A DNA stretch of 64,000 nucleotides, taken from Vicingaceae bacterium. Lineage in GTDB: Bacteria > Bacteroidota > Bacteroidia > Flavobacteriales_E > Vicingaceae. The position numbers and the translations under genes are program-made. Below, piece after piece: positions 28,319 through 37,998 of this stretch. The number at the start of each line of letters is the position of its first letter. Within the stretch, counting starts at the first letter, position 1. The DNA is taken from the NCBI GenBank assembly GCA_018402765.1, contig JAGYIE010000002.1, positions 1 to 64,000 on the forward strand, given 5' to 3'. Below the pieces are notes generated by a model. That model ran no database searches and was not told where the DNA came from. It worked only from the letters and a program-made list of their open reading frames with translations.

Positions 28319-30147
28319 TTGTTCAATTTTAATTCTATAATAACAATCACACCTCGTCCAACCTCAGCATCAATTGTAATTTCCCCTCCTATTTTCCTAA
28401 CCCGTTCCTCTATATTATACAAACCAATACCTCTTTTTACTTTTCTGATGTCAAACCCACGTCCATTGTCCTCAAAAATAAAATTAAAAGTATCATTGAC
28501 TAGATTGACTTGAAAAATCCATGTCGTTGCCTCCGAATGCTTTAATGCATTATTAATTAACTCTTGAGTAATGCGATATAATTCTAGAGAAGTTGACTGA
28601 CCAAGCAAATTAATGTCAGGATGCAAATACAATTGAAAATCAACTTGATTTGATTTTACTATCCTTCTTCTTAGCTGATCAATTGCTTCATTAAATCCAT
28701 GCTTTTTCAGTACTCCGCTAGATAAGTTATGCGCTATACCTCTTGCCTCCTCTACAGCTGTATCAACGATGGAAAGATCAGCTTCATCAATTGTATTCTT
28801 AGCACTTCTCAAAGCTAACCTCAATGCAGCTAATGTCCCTCCTAGCCGATCATGCAACTCTTGGGCAATTCGCTCTCTCTCTTTCTCTTGCCCTTCTAGC
28901 ATAGCTGCTAAAGATTCGGACTCTTGATTCGAAAGCAGTTCTTGCATTTTTCGCTTTCGCAACTCCAATTGTATGGAATTTATAAATTCACGTTGTTTGA
29001 ACCATCTCCTAATAAGCAAAATAGCAATCAATAAAAGAATAATTGCCACTCCTGAAATCAATAAGTACATATTACTCCTCGAATTTTCTAAATCTAGTCG
29101 TGTGGCTTTCTCATTACTTAATTCTAACGCTGATTGTTTAGAGGCCAACTGATATTTTGCCTCCATTTCTTGTATATTCTTGCTCGTTTTGAGATTAATT
29201 ATAGAATCGTTGAGAAGCACATATTTTGAAATGTAATGCCTTGAGCTATCCATCTCATTAATTGACATATAGCACTCAAACATTGAATAATAAATATCCT
29301 TTCTCAATTCAATGGTAGCAGAACGATTAGCTATAGAATCGGCATACATTAGCCAATTATAAGCCTTTCTATTTTCTTTATTCTTTAAAAAAACATTCCC
29401 TAATTTCAGTGCGGTCCATGCTATTCCAATATTATCCTGCAACTCTTGATGGATTGTAAGAGCCTTTGACAAATGAAAAATTGTAGAATCCAAAGATCCG
29501 TTCAACTCAAACACTGTAGCTATGTTATCATGTAAATCAGCAAGCTGAGAATTCGCCTCTCTACCATTTAACTTACAAACTTTAAACCCCTTATTAAAAT
29601 AAGATAATGCAGAATCTAGTTCTTGCTTTGCAGTAAAAACTAATCCAATAGTGTTATAATTTGAAGATATTAGACTTGCATCAAAATTTAATCCCAATTG
29701 GGCTGCTTTTGCATGATAGGATATGGCCTGGTCAAATGCATTGGTGTAATAATAGACATTACCAATATTTCCCAAAGCTGAAATTATTTTAGCTGTATCA
29801 TTTATGGCTTCTCTAAGTTTTAAAGACTTAAAGTAGTCAACTAATGCCTCTTCATAAGCTCCAAGATTAAAATCTAAAATTCCAGAAACACTATATACAT
29901 CAGATAAGATTAGCGAATCAACGGGCGGATCAACCATATTTAACACTTTTGCATTTAAAATCAAAGCACTATCCATTTGAGAATTAGATAGGTGATATGA
30001 TTTTAAATTAAGCACTTTAATACTGCCCCACTTCGCTTCATTAATTATTTGTGAATTAGCAAAATACGAAAGAAAGAGTAGTATGCACAATAGCACACTA
30101 CTCTTCGATAAGGGAAAATAAACTGTATGCGAAAATCTGAGTCCCAA
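28315..30147 (-). CDS. Sensor histidine kinase with periplasmic TPR domain
   Basis: A 610-residue membrane kinase. An N-terminal signal or anchor (about 15-31) precedes tetratricopeptide repeats (about 60-310, with segments such as ALGNIGNVYYYTNAFDQAISYHAKA and LADLHDNIATVFELNGSLD, helical and TPR-spaced), a coiled coil, a membrane helix (about 359-380), then a HisKA_3 dimerisation domain with RIAQELHDRLGG (phospho-His near 430) and a HATPase domain with ELINNALKHSEA and EDNGRGFDI. This is the usual Bacteroidota NarX-like design in which the sensing part lacks a known ligand fold. It is followed by its regulator with a four-base overlap and preceded by two unknown genes. Confidence 0.95.
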   Translation of the reverse strand: MGLRFSHTVYFPLSKSSVLLCILLFLSYFANSQIINEAKWGSIKVLNLKSYHLSNSQMDSALILNAKVLNMVDPPVDSLILSDVYSVSGILDFNLGAYEEALVDYFKSLKLREAINDTAKIISALGNIGNVYYYTNAFDQAISYHAKAAQLGLNFDASLISSNYNTIGLVFTAKQELDSALSYFNKGFKVCKLNGREANSQLADLHDNIATVFELNGSLDSTIFHLSKALTIHQELQDNIGIAWTALKLGNVFLKNKENRKAYNWLMYADSIANRSATIELRKDIYYSMFECYMSINEMDSSRHYISKYVLLNDSIINLKTSKNIQEMEAKYQLASKQSALELSNEKATRLDLENSRSNMYLLISGVAIILLLIAILLIRRWFKQREFINSIQLELRKRKMQELLSNQESESLAAMLEGQEKERERIAQELHDRLGGTLAALRLALRSAKNTIDEADLSIVDTAVEEARGIAHNLSSGVLKKHGFNEAIDQLRRRIVKSNQVDFQLYLHPDINLLGQSTSLELYRITQELINNALKHSEATTWIFQVNLVNDTFNFIFEDNGRGFDIRKVKRGIGLYNIEERVRKIGGEITIDAEVGRGVIVIIELKLNK

Positions 30148-30155
30148 CTATTATC

Positions 30156-30530
30156 TTATTTAAGTTGATTGGTAACTTTTCCCTTTATCGGCTCCTTCTT
30201 TACAGGTTCATTTGTCTGAACATCTACCAAGAGAATCAATGCATTTGGCTGAATGACCTCTGTATTATCTGAAGAATATAAGTCATCTACATCTGAAATC
30301 TGAATACTATTATATTGATGATTTTCAGAGTCAATATACACTGTAATCAAATAGTCCAATTCATACAAATCTCCATTTGTGTCTGCAACGTGCACTCCAA
30401 AACCTGTAACATTAATAGCTTTGCAGCTGAGTAGCTTAAACTTCTCTGAGGGGTTTATAACAATAATCTCTAACGGTTCGTCATTCCCATTTTCAATGAT
30501 CTCTAAAATGTAATTGGTATTTAATTCCAT
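30156..30530 (-). CDS. Small cytosolic protein of unknown function
   Basis: A 124-residue protein without signal peptide or membrane helix, acidic, and apparently rich in beta strands (EPLEIIVINPSEKFKLL, GFGVHVADTNGDLYELDYLI). One Cys, no metal-binding pattern, no motif I recognise. The tail is Lys/Pro-rich. It begins 28 bp after the gene for the secreted protein and ends eight bp before the kinase start, so it belongs to the same transcription unit. It could modulate the kinase or regulator, but nothing in the sequence proves this. Confidence 0.75.
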   Translation of the reverse strand: MELNTNYILEIIENGNDEPLEIIVINPSEKFKLLSCKAINVTGFGVHVADTNGDLYELDYLITVYIDSENHQYNSIQISDVDDLYSSDNTEVIQPNALILLVDVQTNEPVKKEPIKGKVTNQLK

Positions 30531-30558
30531 AACTATATAATTTACTGTTTACTAATAT

Positions 30559-32031
30559 CTAAAAATTATAACTTAATCCCAAAAAGGAGCCAATCATATT
30601 TACTTCTCTAAATGCAGTACTTGCATCACCGGTAAAAATTTGACCCTCTTCCAACCCGGTAGCAAGCCGCTTTACCTTGCCAAGAGCTACACCTCCTGAA
30701 AAACTTACACGCTGTTTACGACCAACAAACAAACTAGCTCCAAATAGATACCTCAATGTTTGTTGAGTATTAATAGTAGCCCCAAGACTTAAACCAACAT
30801 TAAAAGTGCGGCTGTTTCTAATGTAGAAATGAATTAAAGCACCTGCTGATAAATCAAATTCCCCATTATCTTCTCGCTCAATTCTGTTACGTGATGCTTC
30901 TGTGATAGCCGTTATACTATCAGTAGTTTGAAAATCTACCGTTTTAAAAAATGAAGTATCTTGATAAGTCTCCGCCACATTCTTAAAGTTATGATCGATT
31001 AATGAAGTAATAAAAAGTCCTCCGCTTCCATCTATTTTTAGGCCGCCCGCTACGTTAACCTTTATTGGAGACTTGCCACCATCTCTTATTTTAGAATACT
31101 TGTCAGGAGTTACATTTGGATTAATTTCATTTATAGAAATATCAACAAGAAGTTTATCATTTTCTCCTGGAGAAACTGCATCAAAAAATTGATAAGGTCG
31201 TATCAGTTTAAGATTAGTGTAAGCAACTAAACCCTTATTTGCTAAAGTTGCCACATACTCACTATCAGGATACTGCTTAGCCAAATTTTTAGAAATTTCA
31301 TAAATTGTAGTGCCTGAAGTAAACTGGCTCTGAATTGAGTAATCCAACTCTAAAAGTAGGTCAGTATATTTCTCTGCATTTATAACATCTAACTTATTTA
31401 CCGTCAAGTAAAGCAACTCCATTTCAGTTGTTAACTGCTCATAAAGTAAAAGCGAAACTATATCCTTCTCTTCTATACCCTCAACTTGTTTTTCAGGATC
31501 GGTATTATTGTCTAGGATTTTATCAACTTGACTTGCAGTGGTTGTCTGAGGAGTAATAATATTGATCAACTCCGTATTGATTTCTCGATTAAAATTCTCT
31601 TTGCTCATCTTTACCTCTGCTGCATACTTAAGCGAATTCATATTCAACACTAAAACTCCTAAGGCTTGATTCTTACCAATTTTAAGTAGGTTACCCTGAT
31701 TTAATAAGCAAGCAGGCTCTTTCCCATTTTTATTAGAGAAAGACAATAGAGAATAGTTTTTCTTTTCAAAATCATAAACAAGGTACTTGGTAAGGTTCTC
31801 TTGTCTTAACTTCTCTTTTAAGTCATCATCAAATAAGAAATCAACAGAGGTATTTGAAGTAGATGACATTAATTGATAAAGTAGATCTTGATTTACAAAT
31901 TGATGTACCTTATCTACTTGTGCAAATAAAGAAGTAGGCAAGAACAGCATTATTAGATATCTCCAGTAAAACTGTTTACACTTGATAATAATCAGATGAC
32001 ATTTAATTGAAAGAGATTTAAAAATGGTCAT
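30559..32031 (-). CDS. Secreted, probably outer-membrane protein of unknown function
   Basis: A 490-residue protein. The N-terminus has a hydrophobic stretch ending LPTSLFAQ (about residue 38), which reads as a signal peptide with a long positive n-region, so the exact start is uncertain. The middle (about 40-300) is mixed and partly helical, with no recognised domain. The last 180 residues alternate hydrophobic and polar residues (DLSAGALIHFYIRN, FNVGLSLGATINTQQTLRYLFGASLFVG) and the chain ends in SYNF, the terminal aromatic typical of outer-membrane beta barrels. It is the first gene of the unit that includes the small protein, the kinase and the regulator. It might be the sensed component or an output protein. 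Confidence 0.72.
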   Translation of the reverse strand: MTIFKSLSIKCHLIIIKCKQFYWRYLIMLFLPTSLFAQVDKVHQFVNQDLLYQLMSSTSNTSVDFLFDDDLKEKLRQENLTKYLVYDFEKKNYSLLSFSNKNGKEPACLLNQGNLLKIGKNQALGVLVLNMNSLKYAAEVKMSKENFNREINTELINIITPQTTTASQVDKILDNNTDPEKQVEGIEEKDIVSLLLYEQLTTEMELLYLTVNKLDVINAEKYTDLLLELDYSIQSQFTSGTTIYEISKNLAKQYPDSEYVATLANKGLVAYTNLKLIRPYQFFDAVSPGENDKLLVDISINEINPNVTPDKYSKIRDGGKSPIKVNVAGGLKIDGSGGLFITSLIDHNFKNVAETYQDTSFFKTVDFQTTDSITAITEASRNRIEREDNGEFDLSAGALIHFYIRNSRTFNVGLSLGATINTQQTLRYLFGASLFVGRKQRVSFSGGVALGKVKRLATGLEEGQIFTGDASTAFREVNMIGSFLGLSYNF

Positions 32032-32121
32032 TTTTTGGGCTTTGGTTAGTATTAGCTTTCAACACTCCAAAGTTGTTACTTTACAAAGCCAATTCATTCA
32101 TTGAAAATGAGTAAATCCATC

Positions 32122-32137
32122 TACCTGAAATCAGGTA
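32122..32137. repeat. Short inverted repeat before leuS
   Basis: TACCTGAAATCAGGTA is a 6-bp stem with a four-base loop, followed by TTTTT. It lies about 30 bp upstream of the leuS -7 element. It may be a terminator-like hairpin or an operator for one of the divergent genes. Confidence 0.35.
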
Positions 32138-32167
32138 TTTTTAATTTCTAGTTCAGGGCATTATTAA

Positions 32168-32175
32168 TACTTTTG
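32168..32175 (+). promoter_or_regulatory. leuS promoter -7 element TACTTTTG
   Basis: TACTTTTG matches TAnnTTTG and lies 24 bp before the ATG at 32200. It overlaps an in-frame TTG at 32173, which argues against that codon being the start. Confidence 0.6.
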
Positions 32176-32199
32176 CAGCTTCAAAAAGCACAAATAGAG

Positions 32200-35175
32200 A
32201 TGGATTATAATTTTAGAGCGATAGAAGCCAAATGGAGAAAATTTTGGCAAGAAAACAAGACCTATAAAACAGAAATAGACAATACGAAGGAGAAATTTTA
32301 TGTGTTAGACATGTTCCCTTATCCATCAGGTGCAGGACTTCACGTAGGTCATCCTCTGGGTTATATCGCCTCTGATATTTATGCTCGATATAAAAAGCAC
32401 AAAGGATTTAATGTGTTACACCCAATGGGTTATGATGCATTCGGGTTGCCTGCTGAGCAATATGCTATTCAAACTGGACAACATCCAGCAATAACTACTG
32501 CGGCTAACTTAAAAAGATACCGTGAGCAGTTGGATCAGATCGGGTTTTCGTATGATTGGGACAGAGAAGTGAGAACTTCGGACCCGAATTACTATAAATG
32601 GACTCAGTGGATTTTCTTGCAGTTATTTCATTCGTATTACAATATCGAATTAGATAAAGCTGATGATATTAAAAACTTAGTTGCTTTATTTGAGCAAGAA
32701 GGAAACGCATCTGCCCAAGCTCATGGGGACCAAGAAACCCTTTTTACAGCGGCGGAATGGAATGCGATGAGCGAAAAAGAGCAACAGTCCATTTTGATGA
32801 ATTACCGCTTAACCTATCTTTCTGACTCCTTCGTGAACTGGTGCCCAGCTTTGGGAACTGTATTGGCCAATGATGAAATAAAAGATGGTGTTTCAGAACG
32901 TGGTGGTCATCCGGTAGAGCGCAAAAAAATGCAACAGTGGAGCATGCGAATTACGGCTTATGCGGAGCGTTTACTATCTGGTTTAGATAAAATAGATTGG
33001 ACGGATGCGATTAAAGAAATTCAGCGTAACTGGATTGGAAAATCAGTTGGAGCTTTGGTTTCATTTGAAATTGACCAGCACGCTGAAAAGATAGACGTTT
33101 TTACCACTCGCCCTGACACCATTTTTGGTGTGAGTTTTATGGTCATTGCGCCAGAGCATGAATTGGTCAATCACATTACTACAGCTGAGCAAAAAGACGC
33201 AATAAAAGCGTACCAAGTTAAAGCAGCAGCGCGCTCAGAACGAGAGCGAATGGCTGATGTAAAACAAGTAAGTGGAGCATTTACTGGCGCTTATGCCAAA
33301 CACCCTTTTTCAGGAGAATTAATTCCAATCTGGATTGGGGATTATGTACTAGCAAGCTACGGAACAGGAGCTGTAATGGCTGTTCCAAGTGGTGATCAGC
33401 GCGATTGGGACTTTGCTACCAAGTTTGAGATGCCAATTCCTGCAGTTATTGAAGGACAAGACGTTTCAGAAGGAGCTGATGCTAACAAAGAAGGTATTAT
33501 TTGCAATTCTGATTTCTTAAATGGGTTGAAAGTGAAGGATGCCATTGTAAAAGCAATTGAAGCGATGGAAGAAAAGGGAATTGGGAAAGGAAAGACCAAT
33601 TACCGTTTGAGAGATGCAGTATTTAGCAGACAACGTTATTGGGGTGAACCAATTCCAATTTATTATAAAGATGGCATGCCAATGGCGATGGACGAAAGTC
33701 AATTGCCTTTAGAATTACCCGATGTAGATAAATACTTACCAACCGAAGATGGGGAGCCACCATTAGCAAGAGCTGAAAATTGGAAAACGGCAGAAGGCCA
33801 TCCGATTGAAACGAATACCATGCCAGGTTGGGCAGGCTCTTCTTGGTATTTCGCACGCTATTTAGATCCAAATAATACTGGTGAGTTTGCCAGCCAAGAC
33901 GCTCTGAATTATTGGCAAAATGTGGATTTATACATGGGTGGAGCGGAACATGCTACTGGCCACTTATTGTATGCACGCTTTTGGACTAAATTCTTAAGCG
34001 ATAAAGGATTTTTACCGTTTGATGAGCCGTTTAAGAAAATGATTAATCAGGGGATGATTACCGGTAACAGTAAGTTTGTTTATTCCTTGGTTAAATCTGT
34101 AAAGAGTTCTTCAACTCTAAACATCCCAGACAACAAAAATATCCCATCAATATATATACCCTTCAAGGCTATCCAGTTACGGAATAAAAAAAACCAATCA
34201 TTTATAGATGATAAAATAACATTATCAGAAAATGAAACAACCTACCTAAACGATTTAAATCTAAAAATCAAAGTACTAGAAAAAGTAATCAATGAAGGAC
34301 TATCTAATAAGTTTGGTAAAGATTTATTTGAAGTAAAATATAGTGAGTTTGCAATTAAATCTAATGTAGATGTGAGTATTGTAACCAATGATTCATTAGA
34401 TATTGAAGCATTTAAATCTTCAAGAGAAGAATATGCAAATGCTGAGTTCATTTTAGAAGATGGCAAATACATCTGTGGAAGCGAGATTGAAAAGATGTCT
34501 AAATCCAAATTCAATGTGGTTAACCCTGACATTATTATTGAAAGTTACGGAGCAGACACGTTGCGTTTATTTGAAATGTTTTTAGGGCCATTGGAGCAAT
34601 CCAAGCCTTGGGATACCGATAGTATTGAGGGCGTTCACCGTTTCTTGCGCAAATTCTGGCGAATGTTCCATGATGGAGAGAATAACTTCAGTTTAACGGA
34701 TGCAGAACCAACCAAAGACGAGCAAAAAATATTGCACAAAACCATTAAGAAAGTAGAAGATGACATCGAGCGCTTTTCTTTCAATACAGTCGTAAGTGCA
34801 CTGATGATTTGTGTAAATGAATTGAACGATTTAAAATCGAACAACAAAACCATATTAGAGCAATTAGTGATTTTAATTACGCCTTATGCTCCGCACATTG
34901 CAGAAGAGTTGTGGGAAAAGTTAGGAAATCAAGAAAGTGTTACGCTTCAAGCTTTCCCGACATTTGAACCTAAATATTTGGTGGAGTCGTCGCACAAATA
35001 CCCAGTTTCATTTAATGGAAAAATGCGATTCATGTTAGAGTTGCCATTAGATTTATCGAAAGAGGAAATTGAGAAAACAGTTATGGAACACGAAGAGTCT
35101 CAAAAATGGTTGGATGGGAAAACACCGAAGAAGGTGATTATTGTACCGAAGAAGATTGTGAATATTGTTGTTTAA
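32200..35175 (+). CDS. leuS: Leucyl-tRNA synthetase LeuRS
   Basis: Charges tRNA-Leu. The product from the ATG at 32200 is 991 residues: [17 protein letters not shown] at the start, the HIGH motif in [10 protein letters not shown] (about 47), the editing domain ([26 protein letters not shown]), the zinc-independent core WAGSSWYF and [10 protein letters not shown], and KMSKS (about 763). Between [10 protein letters not shown] (about 620) and the KMSKS region there is a long segment of low complexity, roughly residues 630-720, more than most relatives carry; it is in frame and the active-site motifs are intact. The upstream TTG frame extension (32173) is rejected because the promoter overlaps it. 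A strong terminator follows. Confidence 0.97.
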   Translation: MDYNFRAIEAKWRKFWQENKTYKTEIDNTKEKFYVLDMFPYPSGAGLHVGHPLGYIASDIYARYKKHKGFNVLHPMGYDAFGLPAEQYAIQTGQHPAITTAANLKRYREQLDQIGFSYDWDREVRTSDPNYYKWTQWIFLQLFHSYYNIELDKADDIKNLVALFEQEGNASAQAHGDQETLFTAAEWNAMSEKEQQSILMNYRLTYLSDSFVNWCPALGTVLANDEIKDGVSERGGHPVERKKMQQWSMRITAYAERLLSGLDKIDWTDAIKEIQRNWIGKSVGALVSFEIDQHAEKIDVFTTRPDTIFGVSFMVIAPEHELVNHITTAEQKDAIKAYQVKAAARSERERMADVKQVSGAFTGAYAKHPFSGELIPIWIGDYVLASYGTGAVMAVPSGDQRDWDFATKFEMPIPAVIEGQDVSEGADANKEGIICNSDFLNGLKVKDAIVKAIEAMEEKGIGKGKTNYRLRDAVFSRQRYWGEPIPIYYKDGMPMAMDESQLPLELPDVDKYLPTEDGEPPLARAENWKTAEGHPIETNTMPGWAGSSWYFARYLDPNNTGEFASQDALNYWQNVDLYMGGAEHATGHLLYARFWTKFLSDKGFLPFDEPFKKMINQGMITGNSKFVYSLVKSVKSSSTLNIPDNKNIPSIYIPFKAIQLRNKKNQSFIDDKITLSENETTYLNDLNLKIKVLEKVINEGLSNKFGKDLFEVKYSEFAIKSNVDVSIVTNDSLDIEAFKSSREEYANAEFILEDGKYICGSEIEKMSKSKFNVVNPDIIIESYGADTLRLFEMFLGPLEQSKPWDTDSIEGVHRFLRKFWRMFHDGENNFSLTDAEPTKDEQKILHKTIKKVEDDIERFSFNTVVSALMICVNELNDLKSNNKTILEQLVILITPYAPHIAEELWEKLGNQESVTLQAFPTFEPKYLVESSHKYPVSFNGKMRFMLELPLDLSKEEIEKTVMEHEESQKWLDGKTPKKVIIVPKKIVNIVV

Positions 35176-35277
35176 TTGTCAATGGTTAATTATTAATTGC
35201 TCCGAAATTTATTAGCACTTAATTAGCTTGGCTTCGGCTCCGCTAAAACAACGCTAATTAGCGATATATAAATAACT

Positions 35278-35314
35278 AAAAAGGGCTTTTCCAGATTTTG
35301 CAAAAGCCCTTTTT
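35278..35314. terminator. Bidirectional terminator between leuS and the lipoprotein gene
   Basis: A perfect 13-bp stem (AAAAAGGGCTTTT with AAAAGCCCTTTTT) and an 11-base loop; A and T runs on the two sides serve both strands. Confidence 0.9.
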
Positions 35315-35336
35315 ACCTTTTAGTTTAACCAATCAA

Positions 35337-35828
35337 CTAGAAGTAAGATCCATTCGTAAATACTCCATTTTTAACAATTAATGTTTCTCCATTTGGTTGA
35401 CCGCTTCCTAACTTTTGAAGACGACCATTGAAGGTTGCTGATACTATTCTTCCTTCATGTTTAGTGATTACAACTTCGCAACTATCACTCATCCATTGCA
35501 CATTATTACCCGGAAACCAATGAATACGAGACTTACCACTAACCTTAACATTACCTGAAGGAAATGAGCCAGTGGTTGGCGATTGTTTAATCCAAGCGAT
35601 AGATAACTGCTGTCCATTGCTTTCAAATTTTACAAAGTAAGTAGAGTCATCTAGTTTATACATTCCTACATTACTGGAATAGCTAGTTTCTGCTATATCA
35701 AAACATATTTTACGTTCTCCACAACCCGCTACCGGATTCGTAGACTTAGATGGTGGCGTTTCCTCTTCCTTTTCACAAGCCATAAACGCAACACAAACAA
35801 ATACACTCAACAAAAACATTTTCATCAT
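35337..35828 (-). CDS. Lipoprotein of unknown function
   Basis: A 163-residue protein with a lipoprotein signal (MMKMFLLSVFVCVAFMAC, lipidated Cys18) followed by an acidic stretch (EKEEETPPSK) that resembles the Bacteroidota surface-export signal for lipoproteins. The rest is probably an all-beta domain with three further Cys (CGERKIC, SDSCEV), perhaps disulfide-linked. No family was recognised. It stands alone, convergent with leuS and sharing its terminator. Confidence 0.78.
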   Translation of the reverse strand: MMKMFLLSVFVCVAFMACEKEEETPPSKSTNPVAGCGERKICFDIAETSYSSNVGMYKLDDSTYFVKFESNGQQLSIAWIKQSPTTGSFPSGNVKVSGKSRIHWFPGNNVQWMSDSCEVVITKHEGRIVSATFNGRLQKLGSGQPNGETLIVKNGVFTNGSYF

Positions 35829-36037
35829 CTTTTTTTTACAAATCTGGCATGCACCTCAGCAGTTTGAAATACGTTGTTTAGCGTAGATTATATTTATAAC
35901 AAATCAAAATACTTTCGAAAACATTCCGTTACCTTTATATCGCTGTAAGCTAAGTAAAAAATCGCCTTAACAATCTATCAATGAAACCTATTATCAATTG
36001 GCATACAATTTGGTTATTTATAACAAAACAGATAACT

Positions 36038-36859
36038 ATGAAAAAGCTAATTGGATTTACAGCAATTTACATCTTGGGAAGCCTAGTAGGTTTTACCACA
36101 GATTACCAACCAGGCATTTTTCAAGAAAACTTGGACAGTGCTCAATTTAGAACAATTAAACACCAGACCTATCAGCCTGGAGAAAAATTGAAGTACTCAG
36201 TGAAATACGGATGGATGACAGCCGGAGAAGCCACACTAGAAGTAAAAAAAGCTCCTCAAAAAATTAATGGTAGAGAAATCTATCGAATGGTTGGCACGGG
36301 AGAAAGTGTGAATACCTTCGACTGGTTCTTTAAGGTAAGAGATCGATACGAGACTTACATGGATGCTGAATCAGTTTTTCCTTGGATATTTGTAAGACGA
36401 ATAAATGAAGGCGGTTACAGCAAGGCACAAGATTATCAGTTTTACCAGCATAAGCAAATCGTAAAAAATGAGAAAGACGAAACATACCAAGTTCCACTTG
36501 GAGTTCAGGATATGTTAAGTGCTTTTTACTATGCTAGAACCATCGATTTTAGTAAAGCTAAAAAAGGCGATATTTTTACGATTCCTGCATTTGTAGACGA
36601 AGAATACTACGATCTAAAAATCAAGTTTGCAGGGATTGAGAAAGTAAAAGTCGATAAGGGTAAATTTAACTGCATGGTGTTTCACCCGGTTGTACAAACA
36701 GGAAGAATCTTTAAACACGAAGCAGATTTGACAGTGTATATCACAAATGACAAAAACAAAATACCAGTATTAGCAAAAGCCAAGATACTAGTAGGTTCTA
36801 TTCGAATGGAACTAGAAGAATACAAAGGATTAGCTCACCCAATTGCTAAAGTTAATTAA
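36038..36859 (+). CDS. DUF3108 domain-containing envelope protein
   Basis: From the ATG at 36038 the product is 273 residues with an N-terminal signal sequence (MKKLIGFTAIYILGSLVGFTT). The mature part has the DUF3108 pattern: YQPGEKLKYSVKYGWMTAGEA at about 38-58, VGTGESVNTFDWFFKVRDRYETY, and the conserved VPLGVQDMLSAFYYAR. The fold is probably a periplasmic beta sheet; function is unknown. An upstream in-frame ATG at 35981 would add 19 residues that spoil the signal peptide, so it is not used. A near-perfect terminator follows. Confidence 0.88.
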   Translation: MKKLIGFTAIYILGSLVGFTTDYQPGIFQENLDSAQFRTIKHQTYQPGEKLKYSVKYGWMTAGEATLEVKKAPQKINGREIYRMVGTGESVNTFDWFFKVRDRYETYMDAESVFPWIFVRRINEGGYSKAQDYQFYQHKQIVKNEKDETYQVPLGVQDMLSAFYYARTIDFSKAKKGDIFTIPAFVDEEYYDLKIKFAGIEKVKVDKGKFNCMVFHPVVQTGRIFKHEADLTVYITNDKNKIPVLAKAKILVGSIRMELEEYKGLAHPIAKVN

Positions 36860-36865
36860 GACAGT

Positions 36866-36899
36866 GAAGCTTCAACAATATGTTGAAGCTTCTTTTTTT
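36866..36899 (+). terminator. Rho-independent terminator
   Basis: GAAGCTTCAACA pairs perfectly with TGTTGAAGCTTC around an ATA loop and is followed by seven T residues. Confidence 0.93.
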
Positions 36900-36960
36900 G
36901 CTACACATCATATTGTTTATAATTGAACAAAACTCTTCAGATAGATTAAAAGAAAGCGAG

Positions 36961-36987
36961 TATTTTTGTTAAAATTCTAGGAGCATT
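36961..36987 (+). promoter_or_regulatory. -7 element TATTTTTG and a strong ribosome binding site
   Basis: TATTTTTG at 36961-36968 matches TAnnTTTG. TAGGAG at 36979-36984 sits five bases before the ATG; such a clear Shine-Dalgarno sequence is rare in this window and supports the start at 36988. Confidence 0.6.
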
Positions 36988-37995
36988 ATGAAGAAAGAAA
37001 ATCAGGAGAAAGCGACGGAGATATTTGGAGAAGATATAGTGGATAAAGTACAACAGCTAAAAGAAAAATTTGCTGTTATGGGCCAAGATCTAGGAGCTTA
37101 CTTAGATGGTTTAATCTATGCTGATTATCTAACTTATTGGGATTATATCCACTTAGATACCTTATTAAGTTTGCAATCTCCAAAGACGGCCTTTCCAGAT
37201 GAAGAAATATTCATCATGTATCACCAAATAACAGAGTTGTATTTTAAATTAACGCTACACGAGTTTAAGCAGTTGGCAGTGAAAGAAAACTTGAATGCAG
37301 CATTCTTAACAGCCCGAATTAAACGAATAAATAACTATTTTAAAGCGTTAACCGCTTCTTTTGAAATCATGATTGATGGAATGGAAAAAGAGCAATTTTT
37401 AAAGTTTAGAATGTCGCTTTTACCTGCAAGTGGATTTCAATCAGGACAATACAGAATGATAGAAATTTGCTCCACGGATTTTAGAAATTTGGTAGACAAA
37501 GATTTCAGAGATCAGTTCACCGATACTAAACTAACTGATGAGAGCATCGATAAAATGTACGAGTTTATTTACTGGAAAAAAGGAGCTACAGAATTGGCAT
37601 CGGGTAAAAAGACGTTAACTCTTTTGCAGTTTGAGAAAAAGTACAATAAACAATTTAAAGAATTAGCTACAGAATTTAAATACACCAATGCTTGGCATTT
37701 ATTTAAAGGACTAACTGCTGAAGAAAAAGAAAATCAAGATTTACGCAATCAGTTGCGTTTTTTAGATGTGAATGTAAATATCAACTGGCCACTAATGCAT
37801 TATAAATCAGCGGTTCGATATTTACACAAAGCACCTGAAGATATTGCTGCTACTGGCGGAACTAATTGGCAAAAATATCTTCCTCCGCGTTTTCAAAAAC
37901 GAATTTTCTATCCTGAATTATGGTCAGAGGAAGAACATGAGGAATGGGGAAAAGCTTGGGTAGAAGAAAACGTATTTTTTAAAAAAGGCAAGTAA
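36988..37995 (+). CDS. Tryptophan 2,3-dioxygenase
   Basis: Heme enzyme that opens the indole ring of L-tryptophan to N-formylkynurenine, the first step of the kynurenine pathway. The 335-residue protein has the family pattern LTYWDYIHLDTLLSLQ (48-63), IMYHQITELYFKLTLHE (76-92; His79 equals the active-site distal His), SGFQSGQYRMIE (148-159), the proximal heme ligand His271 in LMHYKSAVRYL, and ATGGTNWQKYLPP (288-300) in place of the usual GTGGTSG loop. No other kynurenine gene is in the window. An M23 peptidase gene follows after three bases, so they may share a transcript although their functions seem unrelated. Confidence 0.9.
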   Translation: MKKENQEKATEIFGEDIVDKVQQLKEKFAVMGQDLGAYLDGLIYADYLTYWDYIHLDTLLSLQSPKTAFPDEEIFIMYHQITELYFKLTLHEFKQLAVKENLNAAFLTARIKRINNYFKALTASFEIMIDGMEKEQFLKFRMSLLPASGFQSGQYRMIEICSTDFRNLVDKDFRDQFTDTKLTDESIDKMYEFIYWKKGATELASGKKTLTLLQFEKKYNKQFKELATEFKYTNAWHLFKGLTAEEKENQDLRNQLRFLDVNVNINWPLMHYKSAVRYLHKAPEDIAATGGTNWQKYLPPRFQKRIFYPELWSEEEHEEWGKAWVEENVFFKKGK

Positions 37996-37998
37996 TCA

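Noticed and set aside
32173-32199. TTG start adding nine residues to LeuRS
   Set aside because: The -7 promoter element overlaps it, and the protein family starts at the Met of MDYNF.
35210-35262. Palindromic stretch with GCTTCGGCTCCGCTA and GCTAATTAGC after leuS
   Set aside because: It could be a dispersed repeat, but only one copy is seen here and the real terminator lies just downstream.
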